NCBI RefSeq assembly: GCF_000378425.1
Contig: NZ_KB899808.1
Location: 1-64,000, forward strand
DNA length: 64,000 bases
Source: Cohnella laeviribosi DSM 21336
GTDB lineage: Bacteria > Bacillota > Bacilli > Paenibacillales > Paenibacillaceae
Direction: 5' to 3'
Shown: piece after piece, positions 19,702-29,333 of the stretch
How the letters are laid out: every line of letters begins with the position of its first letter
Position numbering within the stretch: the first letter of the stretch is position 1
Notes under the pieces: generated by a model
Database searches by the model: none
Told to the model about the DNA's origin: nothing
What the model saw: only the letters and a program-made list of their open reading frames with translations
Translations under genes and position numbers: made by a program

Positions 19702-22196
19702 AGGTGGCCCGGGTCATCGTCGACGTGCCCAGCCGGGATGCGGACCGGCCGTTCGATTACGCGATTCCGGACCATCTCGCCGATTGGATCGAGACGGGCA
19801 GCCGCGTTGCCGTTCCGTTCGGGGGGCGGCTGCTGCAGGGCATCGTCGTCGCCTGCCCGGCCGGCGCGGAGATCGACCCAAGCCGGCTCAAGCCGGTCGA
19901 GGACGTCCTCGATCCGGTGCCGCCGCTCTCCCCGGAACTGGTGGAGCTCGGGGAGTGGATGAGCCGCCGCTGGCTCTGCCCGCTTTCGGTGGCGCTGCAG
20001 GCGATGCTTCCGTCCGCCCTCAAAGGCAAGACGGAGAAATACATCGCGCCCGCGCCGGATGCGGCGTGGACGGAAGAAGACCGGCGGGCGTACCCCGGTC
20101 TGATCGCCGCGCTGCAGCGCCAGGCCCCGCTCAAGCTGTCTTCGCTTGCGCGCCAGTTCCCGGGCGCCGCGGACGCGGTCAAACGGTGGCTTAAGCAGGG
20201 AAAACTGACGGAACGGCAAAAAGTGGAAGACCGCCTGTCGGTCAAAAAAGTGCTGACCGTCATTCCGCCGGGGGAGGACAAGCTGCGCGAAGCGCTTGCG
20301 TCCATCCCGCTTCGGGCCGTCAAGCAGCGGGAAGCGATCGCGTATCTCTTGGCCCATCCGGAGCCGATCGGCCAGCAGAAGCTTGCCGAAGCGGTCGGAA
20401 CGACCGCTTCGACCATCAAGGCGCTGGCGGACAAAGGGTACGTCGCGCTCGAAGCCGTCGCCGCAAACCGCGATCCGTACGCGGACCGCGCGTTCGAGCC
20501 GTCCGCGCCGATGCGGCTGACCGAAGCGCAGGCGGCGGCGTTCGCGCCCATCGCGCGGGCGGTCGACGAAGGACGCGGCGGCGTGTTTCTGCTGCACGGC
20601 GTGACGGGCAGCGGCAAGACGGAAATCTATCTTCAGGCGATTCAGCGCGCGCTGGCGCAAGGCAAGGAAGCGATCGTGCTCGTGCCGGAGATCGCCCTTA
20701 CTCCGCAGATGGTGGAACGCTTCAAAAGCCGGTTCGGCGATTGGGTCGCGGTGCTGCACAGCCGGCTGTCGAACGGGGAACGCTATGACGAGTGGCGCAA
20801 AATCCGCGAAGGCCGCGCGCGGGTGGCGGTGGGCGCCCGTTCGGCGATCTTCGCGCCGTTCGGGCGGATCGGGCTGATCGTCATCGACGAAGAGCACGAA
20901 TCCTCCTACAAACAGGAGGAGAGCCCGAAATACCACGCCCGCGACGTGGCGGCGGAAAGGGCGAGAAGGCACGGAGCCGCCGTCGTGCTGGGATCGGCGA
21001 CGCCTTCGATGGAGATGTATGCCGCGGCGAAATATCCGGAAACCCGCCCCGAGACGGACGTGCGCCCCGTATATATCGGTTTGCCGGAACGGGTGGCGGA
21101 CCGGCCGATGCCGAAGGTGACGATTGTCGACATGCGGGAGGAGCTGCGCCTGGGCAACCGGGCAATGTTCAGCAACCTGCTCAAGGAGAAGCTGGCCGAC
21201 CGTCTGCAAAAAGGGGAGCAAACCGTGCTGCTGCTGAACAGGCGGGGCTACTCGACGTTTGTCATGTGCCGCTCGTGCGGCTACACGGCGCAATGCCCGC
21301 ACTGCGACATCGCGCTGACGTACCACCGCGGATCGCGCAACCTGCGCTGCCATTACTGCGGTTATGCGGAACGGGAGCCGGAAGCGTGTCCTTCCTGCGG
21401 GAGCGCGCATATCCGGTTTTTCGGAACCGGCACGCAGAAGGTCGAGGAAGCCCTCGCGCTCGCGTTCCCGGGCATTCGCGTCATCCGCATGGATGTGGAC
21501 ACGACTTCGGAAAAAGGCGCGCACGAAAAATGGCTCACGGCGTTCCGGGAACGCCGCGCCGACGTGCTGCTCGGTACGCAGATGGTCGCCAAGGGGCTGG
21601 ATTTTCCCTACGTGACGCTGGTCGGCGTGCTGGCGGCGGACTCCGCGCTGCGGCTGCCGGATTTCCGCGCGCCGGAGCGAACGTTCCAGCTTCTGACGCA
21701 GGTGGCGGGCCGGGCCGGCAGGCACGAGCTGCCCGGCGAGGTGATCATTCAAACCTACGAGCCCGAACATTTGTCGATTGCCTCCGCGCAGCATCACGAT
21801 TACGCCGCCTTTGCGCGCGAGGAGCTGCGGCACCGGCGGCTGATGGCCTATCCGCCCTACGGCCGGCTGATCGCGATCACGCTTGCGCACGAGCAGGTGC
21901 CGCTGCTGCTGTCGCTGGGGGAAATGTTCGCGTCGAGGCTGCGCGCCCGCGCGGAAGCGGCCGGCGCGGCAAGGGCGGGGAGCGGGGAATATCCGCGTTT
22001 TGAAGTGCTCGGGCCCGTCGCTTCGCCTATTCCGCGGCTGAAAGATCGCTACCGTTTTCAATGTATGGTAAAATATCGGGGAGAAGACGTTGACGCCCAT
22101 GCCTGGACGGCGCAAACGCTTCTGGAGCTGACGGGCGCCGCCAAAAAACACGGCGTGCAGGTCAGCGTCGATGTCGATCCCCAGATGATGCTTTAG
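19698..22196 (+). CDS. priA: Primosomal replication restart helicase PriA
   Basis: 832 residues. The 3' DNA-binding domain comes first (VARVIVDVPSRDADRPFDY), then the helicase with Walker A GVTGSGKTE and a DEEH box (VIDEEHESSYKQ). A zinc-binding insert of paired cysteines (CRSCGYTAQCPHC, CHYCGY, CPSCGS) and motif VI (QVAGRAGR) follow. PriA reloads the replicative helicase at stalled forks. The ATG overlaps the coaBC stop. Confidence 0.96.
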   Translation: MKVARVIVDVPSRDADRPFDYAIPDHLADWIETGSRVAVPFGGRLLQGIVVACPAGAEIDPSRLKPVEDVLDPVPPLSPELVELGEWMSRRWLCPLSVALQAMLPSALKGKTEKYIAPAPDAAWTEEDRRAYPGLIAALQRQAPLKLSSLARQFPGAADAVKRWLKQGKLTERQKVEDRLSVKKVLTVIPPGEDKLREALASIPLRAVKQREAIAYLLAHPEPIGQQKLAEAVGTTASTIKALADKGYVALEAVAANRDPYADRAFEPSAPMRLTEAQAAAFAPIARAVDEGRGGVFLLHGVTGSGKTEIYLQAIQRALAQGKEAIVLVPEIALTPQMVERFKSRFGDWVAVLHSRLSNGERYDEWRKIREGRARVAVGARSAIFAPFGRIGLIVIDEEHESSYKQEESPKYHARDVAAERARRHGAAVVLGSATPSMEMYAAAKYPETRPETDVRPVYIGLPERVADRPMPKVTIVDMREELRLGNRAMFSNLLKEKLADRLQKGEQTVLLLNRRGYSTFVMCRSCGYTAQCPHCDIALTYHRGSRNLRCHYCGYAEREPEACPSCGSAHIRFFGTGTQKVEEALALAFPGIRVIRMDVDTTSEKGAHEKWLTAFRERRADVLLGTQMVAKGLDFPYVTLVGVLAADSALRLPDFRAPERTFQLLTQVAGRAGRHELPGEVIIQTYEPEHLSIASAQHHDYAAFAREELRHRRLMAYPPYGRLIAITLAHEQVPLLLSLGEMFASRLRARAEAAGAARAGSGEYPRFEVLGPVASPIPRLKDRYRFQCMVKYRGEDVDAHAWTAQTLLELTGAAKKHGVQVSVDVDPQMML

Positions 22197-22238
22197 GCAT
22201 TTGCAACGCCAGTCTGGTTAAAAAGGAATGATGAACTC

Positions 22239-22721
22239 ATGTCGATTCGATTGATCGTCAAACACCCCGACGAAGTGCTGCGGGAGAGGGCTCAGGAGGT
22301 TACCAAGTTCAATTCGAATCTCCACAAGCTGCTGGACGACATGGCGGACACGATGTACGATGCGAACGGGGTCGGCCTCGCCGCGCCCCAGATCGGCATT
22401 TTGAAACGGGTCATCGTCGTCGATGCGGACGAAGAGCACGGATTGATCGAGCTGGTCAACCCTGAAATCGTATCGGCAGAGGGCGAGCAGCTCGGTCCGG
22501 AAGGATGCCTCAGCATACCGGGGCTGCAGGGGGATGTGCGCCGGGCGAACAAGGTTGTCATCCGCGGTCAGGACCGTTACGGCAACCCGGTCCAATACGA
22601 AGGAACCGGTTTGCTGGCGCGCGCGTTCCAGCATGAGGTCGATCATTTGAACGGCGTGCTGTTTATCGATATTGCCGAATCGGTGTACGAGGCGCGCAAG
22701 GCGGAAGAGGACGGAGAATAA
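22239..22721 (+). CDS. def: Peptide deformylase
   Basis: 160 residues with the three conserved motifs: [13 protein letters not shown] (metal ligand C90) and HEVDH (H132, E133, H136). It removes the formyl group from new proteins. GGAATG lies upstream. It precedes fmt by three bases, the usual pairing. Confidence 0.96.
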   Translation: MSIRLIVKHPDEVLRERAQEVTKFNSNLHKLLDDMADTMYDANGVGLAAPQIGILKRVIVVDADEEHGLIELVNPEIVSAEGEQLGPEGCLSIPGLQGDVRRANKVVIRGQDRYGNPVQYEGTGLLARAFQHEVDHLNGVLFIDIAESVYEARKAEEDGE

Positions 22722-22724
22722 GAA

Positions 22725-23678
22725 ATGAAAGTATTGTTTATGGGAACGCCGGATTTTGCGGTTCCCTCGCTTCGGGCGCTGCTCGATCAAGGTCTGGACG
22801 TGGTTGCGGTCGTCACCCAGCCGGACCGGCCCAAAGGCCGCAAGCGCGAGCTGACGCCCCCGCCGGTCAAGGTGTTTGCGCTGGAGCGGGGGCTTACGGT
22901 GCTGCAGCCGGAAAAGCTGCGGACGCCGGAAGCCGTTGCGGCCATCGCCGAGCTGGCTCCGGATCTGATCGTAACGGCGGCGTACGGACAAATTTTGCCC
23001 AAGGCGGTGCTCGAGCTGCCGCGGCTCGGCTGCGTCAACGTGCACGGCTCGCTGCTGCCCCGCTACCGCGGAGGAGCGCCGATCCAGCGTTCGATCATGA
23101 ACGGGGAACGGGTGACGGGCGTTACGCTCATGTACATGGCGGAAGGGCTCGACACCGGCGATATGATCGCCAAGGTCGAAGTGCCGATTACGGACGAGGA
23201 CACGGCGGGTTCGATGTTCGAAAAGCTCAGCGAGGCGGGCGCGGCGCTTCTGGCCGAATGGCTGCCGAGGCTCGTCGACGGCTCCGCGCCGCGCATCCCG
23301 CAGGACGAATCGGAGGCGACGTACGCGCCGAATTTGACCCGGGACGACGAGCGGATCGACTGGAACCGGACCGCGAGGGAGATTTTCAACCAAGTCCGGG
23401 GATTGTATCCGATGGCAGGGGCATTTACGTATTTGAACGGCGAAGTGTTCAAAATATGGGGGTGCCGCGCGCCGCAGGAAGCGGACGGCCGTTTGACCGC
23501 GCAGTGGGCAAGCCATAAGCCGGGAACGGTGCTGGACGCGGGCGCGGAAGGCATCCGGGTGCGGACGGGCGACGGCAGCATCGTGCTGACGCAGGTGCAG
23601 CCGGCCGGCAAAAAAAGGCTGCCCGCCGCGGAGTATGCCAGAGGGGCGCGCATCGCCCCCGGAACGGCGCTCGGTTAA
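22725..23678 (+). CDS. fmt: Methionyl-tRNA formyltransferase
   Basis: 317 residues. The N-terminal formyltransferase domain has VNVHGSLLPRYRGGAPIQ with the catalytic N-H-D set and the folate-site FMGTPDFAVP. A C-terminal OB-like domain binds initiator tRNA. It formylates Met-tRNA for translation start, the reverse partner of def just upstream. Confidence 0.96.
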   Translation: MKVLFMGTPDFAVPSLRALLDQGLDVVAVVTQPDRPKGRKRELTPPPVKVFALERGLTVLQPEKLRTPEAVAAIAELAPDLIVTAAYGQILPKAVLELPRLGCVNVHGSLLPRYRGGAPIQRSIMNGERVTGVTLMYMAEGLDTGDMIAKVEVPITDEDTAGSMFEKLSEAGAALLAEWLPRLVDGSAPRIPQDESEATYAPNLTRDDERIDWNRTAREIFNQVRGLYPMAGAFTYLNGEVFKIWGCRAPQEADGRLTAQWASHKPGTVLDAGAEGIRVRTGDGSIVLTQVQPAGKKRLPAAEYARGARIAPGTALG

Positions 23679-23776
23679 ATCGGGCGCCGTTTTTCCGTGT
23701 GCGGGCAAACCGAGAGGTTTATACGATTTTACGATGGCGGTGGCCGACGAGGCCAACCGAAATGGAGGTGCCGGGT

Positions 23777-25261
23777 TTGGACGGACAGCAAGCGAACGGG
23801 AGGATTCAATCGGGCAAGGCGCATCGGGCGCAGCGGCCGGGCAAGGCGCATCGGGCGCAGCGGCCGGGCAAGCGGGAAGGCGCGCAGAAGCCGGGACCGG
23901 GCGGTCCGCGCGAAGCGGCGCTGGCCGTACTGACGCGCGTGGACCGGGACGGGGCTTACAGCGGCCTGGAGCTGAACCGGGCGCTTGCGAAAGCCGGTCT
24001 GTCCAAGCCGGACGCGGCGCTGGCGACCGAGATCGTCTACGGCACGATTCAGCGGCTGAAGACGATCGATTTCGTGCTTGCGGGCAAGGTCAAAGGCTGG
24101 CCGGACAAAATCGAATCGTGGGTCCGCAGCCTGCTCAGATTAAGTTATTATCAGCTTTGCTGGCTGGACCGCGTGCCGGCGCATGCGGTCGTCGACGAGG
24201 CGGTCCGCATCGCCAAGCGGCGCGGCCATGCGGGAATCGCGGGGCTGGTCAACGGGGTGCTGCGGGGATTGCTGCGGGACGGCGTGAAGCCGGTTCTGCC
24301 GGCCGGGCTTTCGGAAGCGGAGCGGATCGCGCTCGCGCACAGCTACCCGCGCTGGCTGGTGGAGCGCTGGCTGGCCGCCTACGGCGCCGCGCGGACGGAG
24401 TCGCTCTGCGCGGCGGGCAACGAGCCGCCGCACGCTTCCGCCCGGGTCAACCGGCTGCGGGCGGACCGCGGCCGGCTGCTGGCCGAGATGGCCGAGGCCG
24501 GGCTGGACGTGCGGCCGTCGCCGCTTTCGCCGGACGGCATCGTCGCCGTCCGCTCGGGCAATCTGGCGGCGACGCCGTGGTACCGGGACGGCATGCTGAC
24601 CGTCCAGGACGAGAGCTCGATGCTCGTCGCCGCCGTCGCCGATCCGCGTCCGGGTATGCGCGTGCTCGACTGCTGCGCCGCTCCGGGCGGCAAAACGACG
24701 CATCTGGCCGAGCGGATGGGCGACAGCGGCGAAGTGTTCGCCAACGATATCCACGCCCATAAAGAGGCGCTGATCGCACAGCAGGCGGAGCGGCTCGGGC
24801 TGGCCTCGATCCGGACCGTCGTGTCGGACGCGCTGGAGCTGCCGAGCCGTTTTGCGGCCGGTTCCATGGACGTCGTGCTGCTGGATGCGCCCTGCTCCGG
24901 GCTCGGCGTCATCCGGCGCAAACCGGAGATCAAATGGAACAAGCGGCCGGAGGATATCGCGGAGCTCGCCGCGCTGCAGCGCAGCTTGCTTGAGCGCGTG
25001 AGCGCCCTGGTGCGGCCGGGCGGGACGCTGGTATACAGCACCTGTACGATCGCGAAAGAGGAAAACGAGGAGACGGTCAGGCGGTTTCTGGCGAACGCGC
25101 CCGGGTTCTCGCTCGATCCCGGCTGGCCGGAGGAAGCGGCGCGCCCTTTGCGCGAAGCGGGGGTGCTGACGGACGGGTTCGAGGGCATGCTGCAGCTTCT
25201 GCCCGACCAGTTCGGCAGCGACGGTTTTTTTATCGCCAGACTGCGAAGATCCGAAGATTAA
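23777..25261 (+). CDS. rsmB: 16S rRNA (cytosine-967-C5)-methyltransferase
   Basis: About 494 residues. After a basic, repeat-containing tail (about 1-45) comes a NusB-like RNA-binding domain (about 45-190), then a Rossmann methyltransferase with CCAAPGGKTTHLAE, DAPCSGLGVIRRKPE (catalytic Cys) and YSTCTI. It methylates C967 of 16S rRNA. TTG 23777 is chosen for GGAGGTG 6 bases upstream; ATG 23762 is an in-frame alternative. The tail is enlarged by a 27-bp tandem repeat. Confidence 0.92.
   Translation: MDGQQANGRIQSGKAHRAQRPGKAHRAQRPGKREGAQKPGPGGPREAALAVLTRVDRDGAYSGLELNRALAKAGLSKPDAALATEIVYGTIQRLKTIDFVLAGKVKGWPDKIESWVRSLLRLSYYQLCWLDRVPAHAVVDEAVRIAKRRGHAGIAGLVNGVLRGLLRDGVKPVLPAGLSEAERIALAHSYPRWLVERWLAAYGAARTESLCAAGNEPPHASARVNRLRADRGRLLAEMAEAGLDVRPSPLSPDGIVAVRSGNLAATPWYRDGMLTVQDESSMLVAAVADPRPGMRVLDCCAAPGGKTTHLAERMGDSGEVFANDIHAHKEALIAQQAERLGLASIRTVVSDALELPSRFAAGSMDVVLLDAPCSGLGVIRRKPEIKWNKRPEDIAELAALQRSLLERVSALVRPGGTLVYSTCTIAKEENEETVRRFLANAPGFSLDPGWPEEAARPLREAGVLTDGFEGMLQLLPDQFGSDGFFIARLRRSED
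23811..23872 (+). repeat. 27-bp in-frame tandem repeat in rsmB
   Basis: Two perfect copies (23811-23837, 23838-23864) and 8 bases of a third encode GKAHRAQRP twice in the basic tail of RsmB. The unit keeps the reading frame and lies before the folded domains. Confidence 0.9.
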
Positions 25262-25338
25262 CATAGGCTCAGAAAGCGTCCGTTCGCTTTCGGCCCTGCA
25301 GGCGTCTATGTTAAAATGTAAGGAATGGTGGTGACAAA

Positions 25339-26439
25339 GTGGATAAGCAAACAAACACGTTAAGCTTGGCCGACAGGCTGAATTACAAACCTGAAAAACC
25401 TTTTATCTACGACTATACGCTTGAACAACTGCAGGATTGGGTAAAGGAGCAGGGGGAACCCGCTTTTCGCGGGGGCCAAATCTTCGATTGGCTTTATGTC
25501 AAGCGCGTCGACTCCTTCGAGGAAATGACGAACTTGCCCAAAAGGCTCCGGCAGAAGCTGGCCGAGACGTTCCAGTTCGTGACGCTGACGGAAATTACGA
25601 AGCTGAAGTCCAAGGACGGAACCGTCAAATTTCTGTTCGGGCTGCACGACAACAACGCGATCGAAACGGTCATTATGCGCCATAATTACGGCAACAGCGT
25701 CTGCGTTACCACGCAGGTCGGATGCCGGATCGGCTGCACGTTCTGCGCGTCCACGCTGGGCGGCCTGAAGCGGAATTTGACGCCGGGCGAGATCGTCGCG
25801 CAGGTCGTGAAGGCGCAGAAGCTGCTCGACCCGGAAAACGAGCGCGTATCCAGCATCGTCATCATGGGCTCGGGCGAACCGTTCGAAAATTACGAGGCGA
25901 CGATGACGTTCCTTCGGCTGATGACGCACCCGAAGGGGCTGAATATCGGACAGCGCCACATTACGGTGTCGACAAGCGGCATCGTTCCGAACATGTTCCG
26001 GTTCGCGGATGAGAATACCCAGATCAATCTGGCCGTCTCGATTCATGCGCCGAACGACGAGCTGAGATCCAAGCTGATGCCGGTCAATCGCCGGTATCCG
26101 TTCAGCGAAGTGATGGACGCTTGCCGTTATTATATCGAGAAGACAGGACGAAGAATCACGTTCGAGTACGCCCTCATCGGCGGGGTCAACGACCGTCCCG
26201 AGCATGCGGAGGAGCTGAGCAAGGTGCTTCGGAACATGCTGTGCCACGTCAACCTGATTCCGGTCAACTACGTGCCGGAGCGGAATTACGTGCGCACGCC
26301 GCGGGACGATATCTTCGAGTTTCATCGCATTCTGGTCCGCAACCGGATCAATGCGACGATTCGCAGAGAGCAAGGTCATGACATTGCGGCGGCCTGCGGC
26401 CAATTGCGGGCGAAGCACATGGAGACCCAGGCGAGGTGA
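25339..26439 (+). CDS. rlmN: 23S rRNA / tRNA (adenine C2)-methyltransferase, radical SAM
   Basis: 366 residues. The radical SAM cluster is bound by [23 protein letters not shown] and VSTSGIVP follow, and the end holds the conserved catalytic Cys region (AACGQL). It methylates A2503 of 23S rRNA and A37 of some tRNAs. GTG 25339 has GGTGGTG upstream. A possible -10 (TTAAAAT) is near 25311. Its stop overlaps the region of the phosphatase start. Confidence 0.94.
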   Translation: MDKQTNTLSLADRLNYKPEKPFIYDYTLEQLQDWVKEQGEPAFRGGQIFDWLYVKRVDSFEEMTNLPKRLRQKLAETFQFVTLTEITKLKSKDGTVKFLFGLHDNNAIETVIMRHNYGNSVCVTTQVGCRIGCTFCASTLGGLKRNLTPGEIVAQVVKAQKLLDPENERVSSIVIMGSGEPFENYEATMTFLRLMTHPKGLNIGQRHITVSTSGIVPNMFRFADENTQINLAVSIHAPNDELRSKLMPVNRRYPFSEVMDACRYYIEKTGRRITFEYALIGGVNDRPEHAEELSKVLRNMLCHVNLIPVNYVPERNYVRTPRDDIFEFHRILVRNRINATIRREQGHDIAAACGQLRAKHMETQAR

Positions 26440-26444
26440 TTGGT

Positions 26445-27209
26445 GTGAGGACGGCATGGCGCAGTCATGTAGGCAAAGTCCGGCAGGTCAACGAGGACCG
26501 GGCCTGGACCGGCAAGCTCGAAAACGGCATCACGGCGGCGGTGGTCGCCGACGGCATGGGGGGCCACAAGGCCGGGGACGTGGCCAGCGGTCTTGCGATC
26601 GACAGTCTGACGCAGTCCTTGTCCGCATGGAACGAAGATCTTTCCTCGGAGACAAGCGCCGAGCGGCTGAGGGAGATCGTCCGCAAGGCGAATTTGGCGG
26701 TCTACGAGATGGCCTCCGGCAATGAGGAATGGTCCAATATGGGCACGACGGTCGTGCTTGCCCTGGCCAACGAGCGGGCCGCCATGATTGGCCATATCGG
26801 CGACAGCCGCGCGTACCGGATGCGCGGCGGGGAGCTCGAGCTGCTTACGGAAGATCACACGCTCGTGAACGAATTGGCCAAGTCGGGCCAGTTGAGCGAG
26901 GAGGAGGCCGCCAACCATCCCCGCCGCAATGTGCTGACCCGGGCGCTGGGCACCGACCGGGACGTAGCCGTCGACGTCAGCCGGATCGACTGGCAGCGCG
27001 GCGACCGGCTTCTCTTGTGCAGCGACGGGCTTAGCTCGCTGGTGGAAAGAAGGCTGATTCTCGAGGCGCTGAAGGATCCGAGAGCCGATATGGATCAGAT
27101 TGCGGAGCGTTTGATCACGCTCGCGCTGCTCGCCGGAGGCGACGACAACATTACGGTTGCGCTCATTGATTACGGAGCAGACGACGATGCGGAAGGAGGC
27201 GCGTCATGA
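26445..27209 (+). CDS. prpC: PP2C-type serine/threonine phosphatase
   Basis: 254 residues with the PPM motifs NEDR, VADGMGGHKAGDVAS, GDSRAYR, LTEDHT and GGDDNITV, including the Asp residues that hold two metals. It reverses phosphorylation by the PASTA kinase encoded next. GTG 26445 follows GAGGTGAT and gives the family start; GTG 26436 is an alternative. Its last codons overlap prkC by four bases (ATGA). Confidence 0.94.
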   Translation: MRTAWRSHVGKVRQVNEDRAWTGKLENGITAAVVADGMGGHKAGDVASGLAIDSLTQSLSAWNEDLSSETSAERLREIVRKANLAVYEMASGNEEWSNMGTTVVLALANERAAMIGHIGDSRAYRMRGGELELLTEDHTLVNELAKSGQLSEEEAANHPRRNVLTRALGTDRDVAVDVSRIDWQRGDRLLLCSDGLSSLVERRLILEALKDPRADMDQIAERLITLALLAGGDDNITVALIDYGADDDAEGGAS

Positions 27210-29311
27210 TCGGTCATACGCTGGGAGGGCGGTACGAGCTGCTCGACCGAATCGGCGGCGGCGGTATGGCGCTCGTCTACAAAGCGAAGGACAATCTGCT
27301 GAACCGGTACGTTGCCGTAAAAGTGCTCCGGCAGCAATTCATGCACGACGACGAGTTCGTCCGCCGCTTCCGCAGAGAAGCACAGGCTGCGGCGTCGCTC
27401 TCGCATCCGAATATCGTGAGCATCTACGATGTCGGGCAAGAAGATGACGTGCACTATATCGTCATGGAATACGTGAACGGCCACAACCTGAACGAAATCA
27501 TCCGCGAACGGGCGCCGCTGCAGGTCGAGGAGGCGGTGCGCATCGCGTCGCAAATTTGCGACGCGCTCGACCACGCGCACCAAAACCAAATCATTCATCG
27601 CGACATCAAGCCTCATAATATTCTTATCGGCAACAACGGCAGGGTGAAGGTGACCGATTTCGGCATCGCCAGAGCGGTTACCTCTTCGACCATCACCCAG
27701 ACGGGCTCCGTCGTCGGATCGGTGCACTACTTCTCGCCCGAGCACGCCAAGGGCGTAGCCACCGGCGAGAAATCCGACATTTATTCGCTCGGCATCGTCC
27801 TTTACCAGATGCTTACGGGGCGGCTCCCGTTTCTCGGGGAAAGCCCGATCAGCGTGGCGCTCAAGCATCTTCAGGAGCCGTTCGAGCAGCCGCGGCTCGT
27901 CAACCCGCATATCCCGCAAAGCGTGGAAAATATCATCGTTCGGGCGATGCGCAAAAATCCGCACGAACGCTACGGATCGGCCAAGCGGATGCTGGCCGAT
28001 CTGGAAACGTGCCTTTTGCCGGAACGGTTGAACGAACCGCCCTTGTCGTTCGACAGCGACGAGGACGAAGAAGAGGAGCAAACGCGGGCGATTCCGGCGC
28101 TGAAGCCGGAGATGCGGATGTCGGGACAGGAAACGGCCGCCCGCAAGGAGCCGGAGCCCAAGGAAGAGGAAGAAGAGGAGGAGCCGAAGCGGCGCTGGGT
28201 GATGCCGACCGTGCTCAGCGTGCTGTCGGTTGTGCTCATCGGCATCCTCATTTGGGCGATTATGACGTTAAGAGGGCAGTTGAGCCCGGACGACGTGGAG
28301 GTTCCCACCGTCGTCGGCTATCCGCTGGAACAAGCCCAGCAAATGCTGGAGAACGCCGGTCTCGAAGGACGGCAGGTGGCGACCGAGCCCAGCTCCGACT
28401 ACGATCCGGGCGTCGTCATCAAGCAAAACAAGCAGGACATGGCGGTCAAGAAGGGCGCGGTCATCGAGCTGACGGTCAGCAGCGGACCGGAGCTGGTCGA
28501 AATGCCGAAGGTCGAGGGCGAGTCCTATGACGAGGCGGTGGAAAGGCTGGTCGGTCTGGGCTTCGACCGGGACAAGATCGCCAAAAACGAAACGCACGAC
28601 AAAAGCGATCCGGGCACCGTCATCGATCAGTCGCCGGAAGAAGGAACCGAGCTTAATCCCGAGACGGATACGATCGAGCTGACGGTCAGCCTCGGCGAGG
28701 AATCGTTCCTCATGCCGAACCTGATCGGCATGACGCTCAGCGAGGCCAAGGCGGCCATTATGCAGAAGGATCTGGTGCTGCCGAAGGAAAACATTATTTA
28801 CGAGCCCAGCTACACGACGGAAAACAAGGTGTTCAAGCAGCTTCCGACCGAGCAGAACGAGATGGTCACAGCCGGAACGGAAGTGAAGATCTGGGTCAGC
28901 AGCGGCTACCCGGCCGATGCGAAGACGATCACGTACAACGTGACCGTTCCCCCTGCGGCGGAAGGCGTCCAAAGCAAAATCCGCATCGTTTACTCGGATG
29001 CGCGCGGCGACAATATCGAGTGGGGGACCCAAAAGATCACCAGAACGGAGACGTTTCCGGTGACGCTGGTGCTGTCGCCGAGCAAGCAGGGGAAAATCAC
29101 GGTTTACCGGGACGACCAATTTTTGGCCGATATTCCCATTCCGTACGAGGATACGCAGACGTCGTCCTTTACCGTCGACCCGTCCTATTCGGAGGGCCCG
29201 CAGGCTTCGGCAGGCGAGCCGGATCGAGACAGGAACAGGGATAAGGATAAAGATAAGGATAAGGATAGAGAATCCGATACGCCGGATACGGATGAAACAC
29301 AGGGAGATTAG
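27206..29311 (+). CDS. prkC: PASTA-domain serine/threonine protein kinase
   Basis: 701 residues. The kinase domain has the Gly loop (RIGGGGMA), K39, HRDIKPHN with D133, and DFG with D151. An acidic juxtamembrane stretch (about 283-328) is followed by one TM helix (about 331-355). Outside are three PASTA repeats (from about 364, 432 and 502) that sense muropeptides, then a beta-rich domain and a highly charged tail made of D, R and K repeats. It controls germination and cell wall processes in relatives. It is coupled to prpC by an ATGA overlap. Confidence 0.95.
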   Translation: MIGHTLGGRYELLDRIGGGGMALVYKAKDNLLNRYVAVKVLRQQFMHDDEFVRRFRREAQAAASLSHPNIVSIYDVGQEDDVHYIVMEYVNGHNLNEIIRERAPLQVEEAVRIASQICDALDHAHQNQIIHRDIKPHNILIGNNGRVKVTDFGIARAVTSSTITQTGSVVGSVHYFSPEHAKGVATGEKSDIYSLGIVLYQMLTGRLPFLGESPISVALKHLQEPFEQPRLVNPHIPQSVENIIVRAMRKNPHERYGSAKRMLADLETCLLPERLNEPPLSFDSDEDEEEEQTRAIPALKPEMRMSGQETAARKEPEPKEEEEEEEPKRRWVMPTVLSVLSVVLIGILIWAIMTLRGQLSPDDVEVPTVVGYPLEQAQQMLENAGLEGRQVATEPSSDYDPGVVIKQNKQDMAVKKGAVIELTVSSGPELVEMPKVEGESYDEAVERLVGLGFDRDKIAKNETHDKSDPGTVIDQSPEEGTELNPETDTIELTVSLGEESFLMPNLIGMTLSEAKAAIMQKDLVLPKENIIYEPSYTTENKVFKQLPTEQNEMVTAGTEVKIWVSSGYPADAKTITYNVTVPPAAEGVQSKIRIVYSDARGDNIEWGTQKITRTETFPVTLVLSPSKQGKITVYRDDQFLADIPIPYEDTQTSSFTVDPSYSEGPQASAGEPDRDRNRDKDKDKDKDRESDTPDTDETQGD

Positions 29312-29333
29312 CCATGAGCAAAGGGGATCGTCC

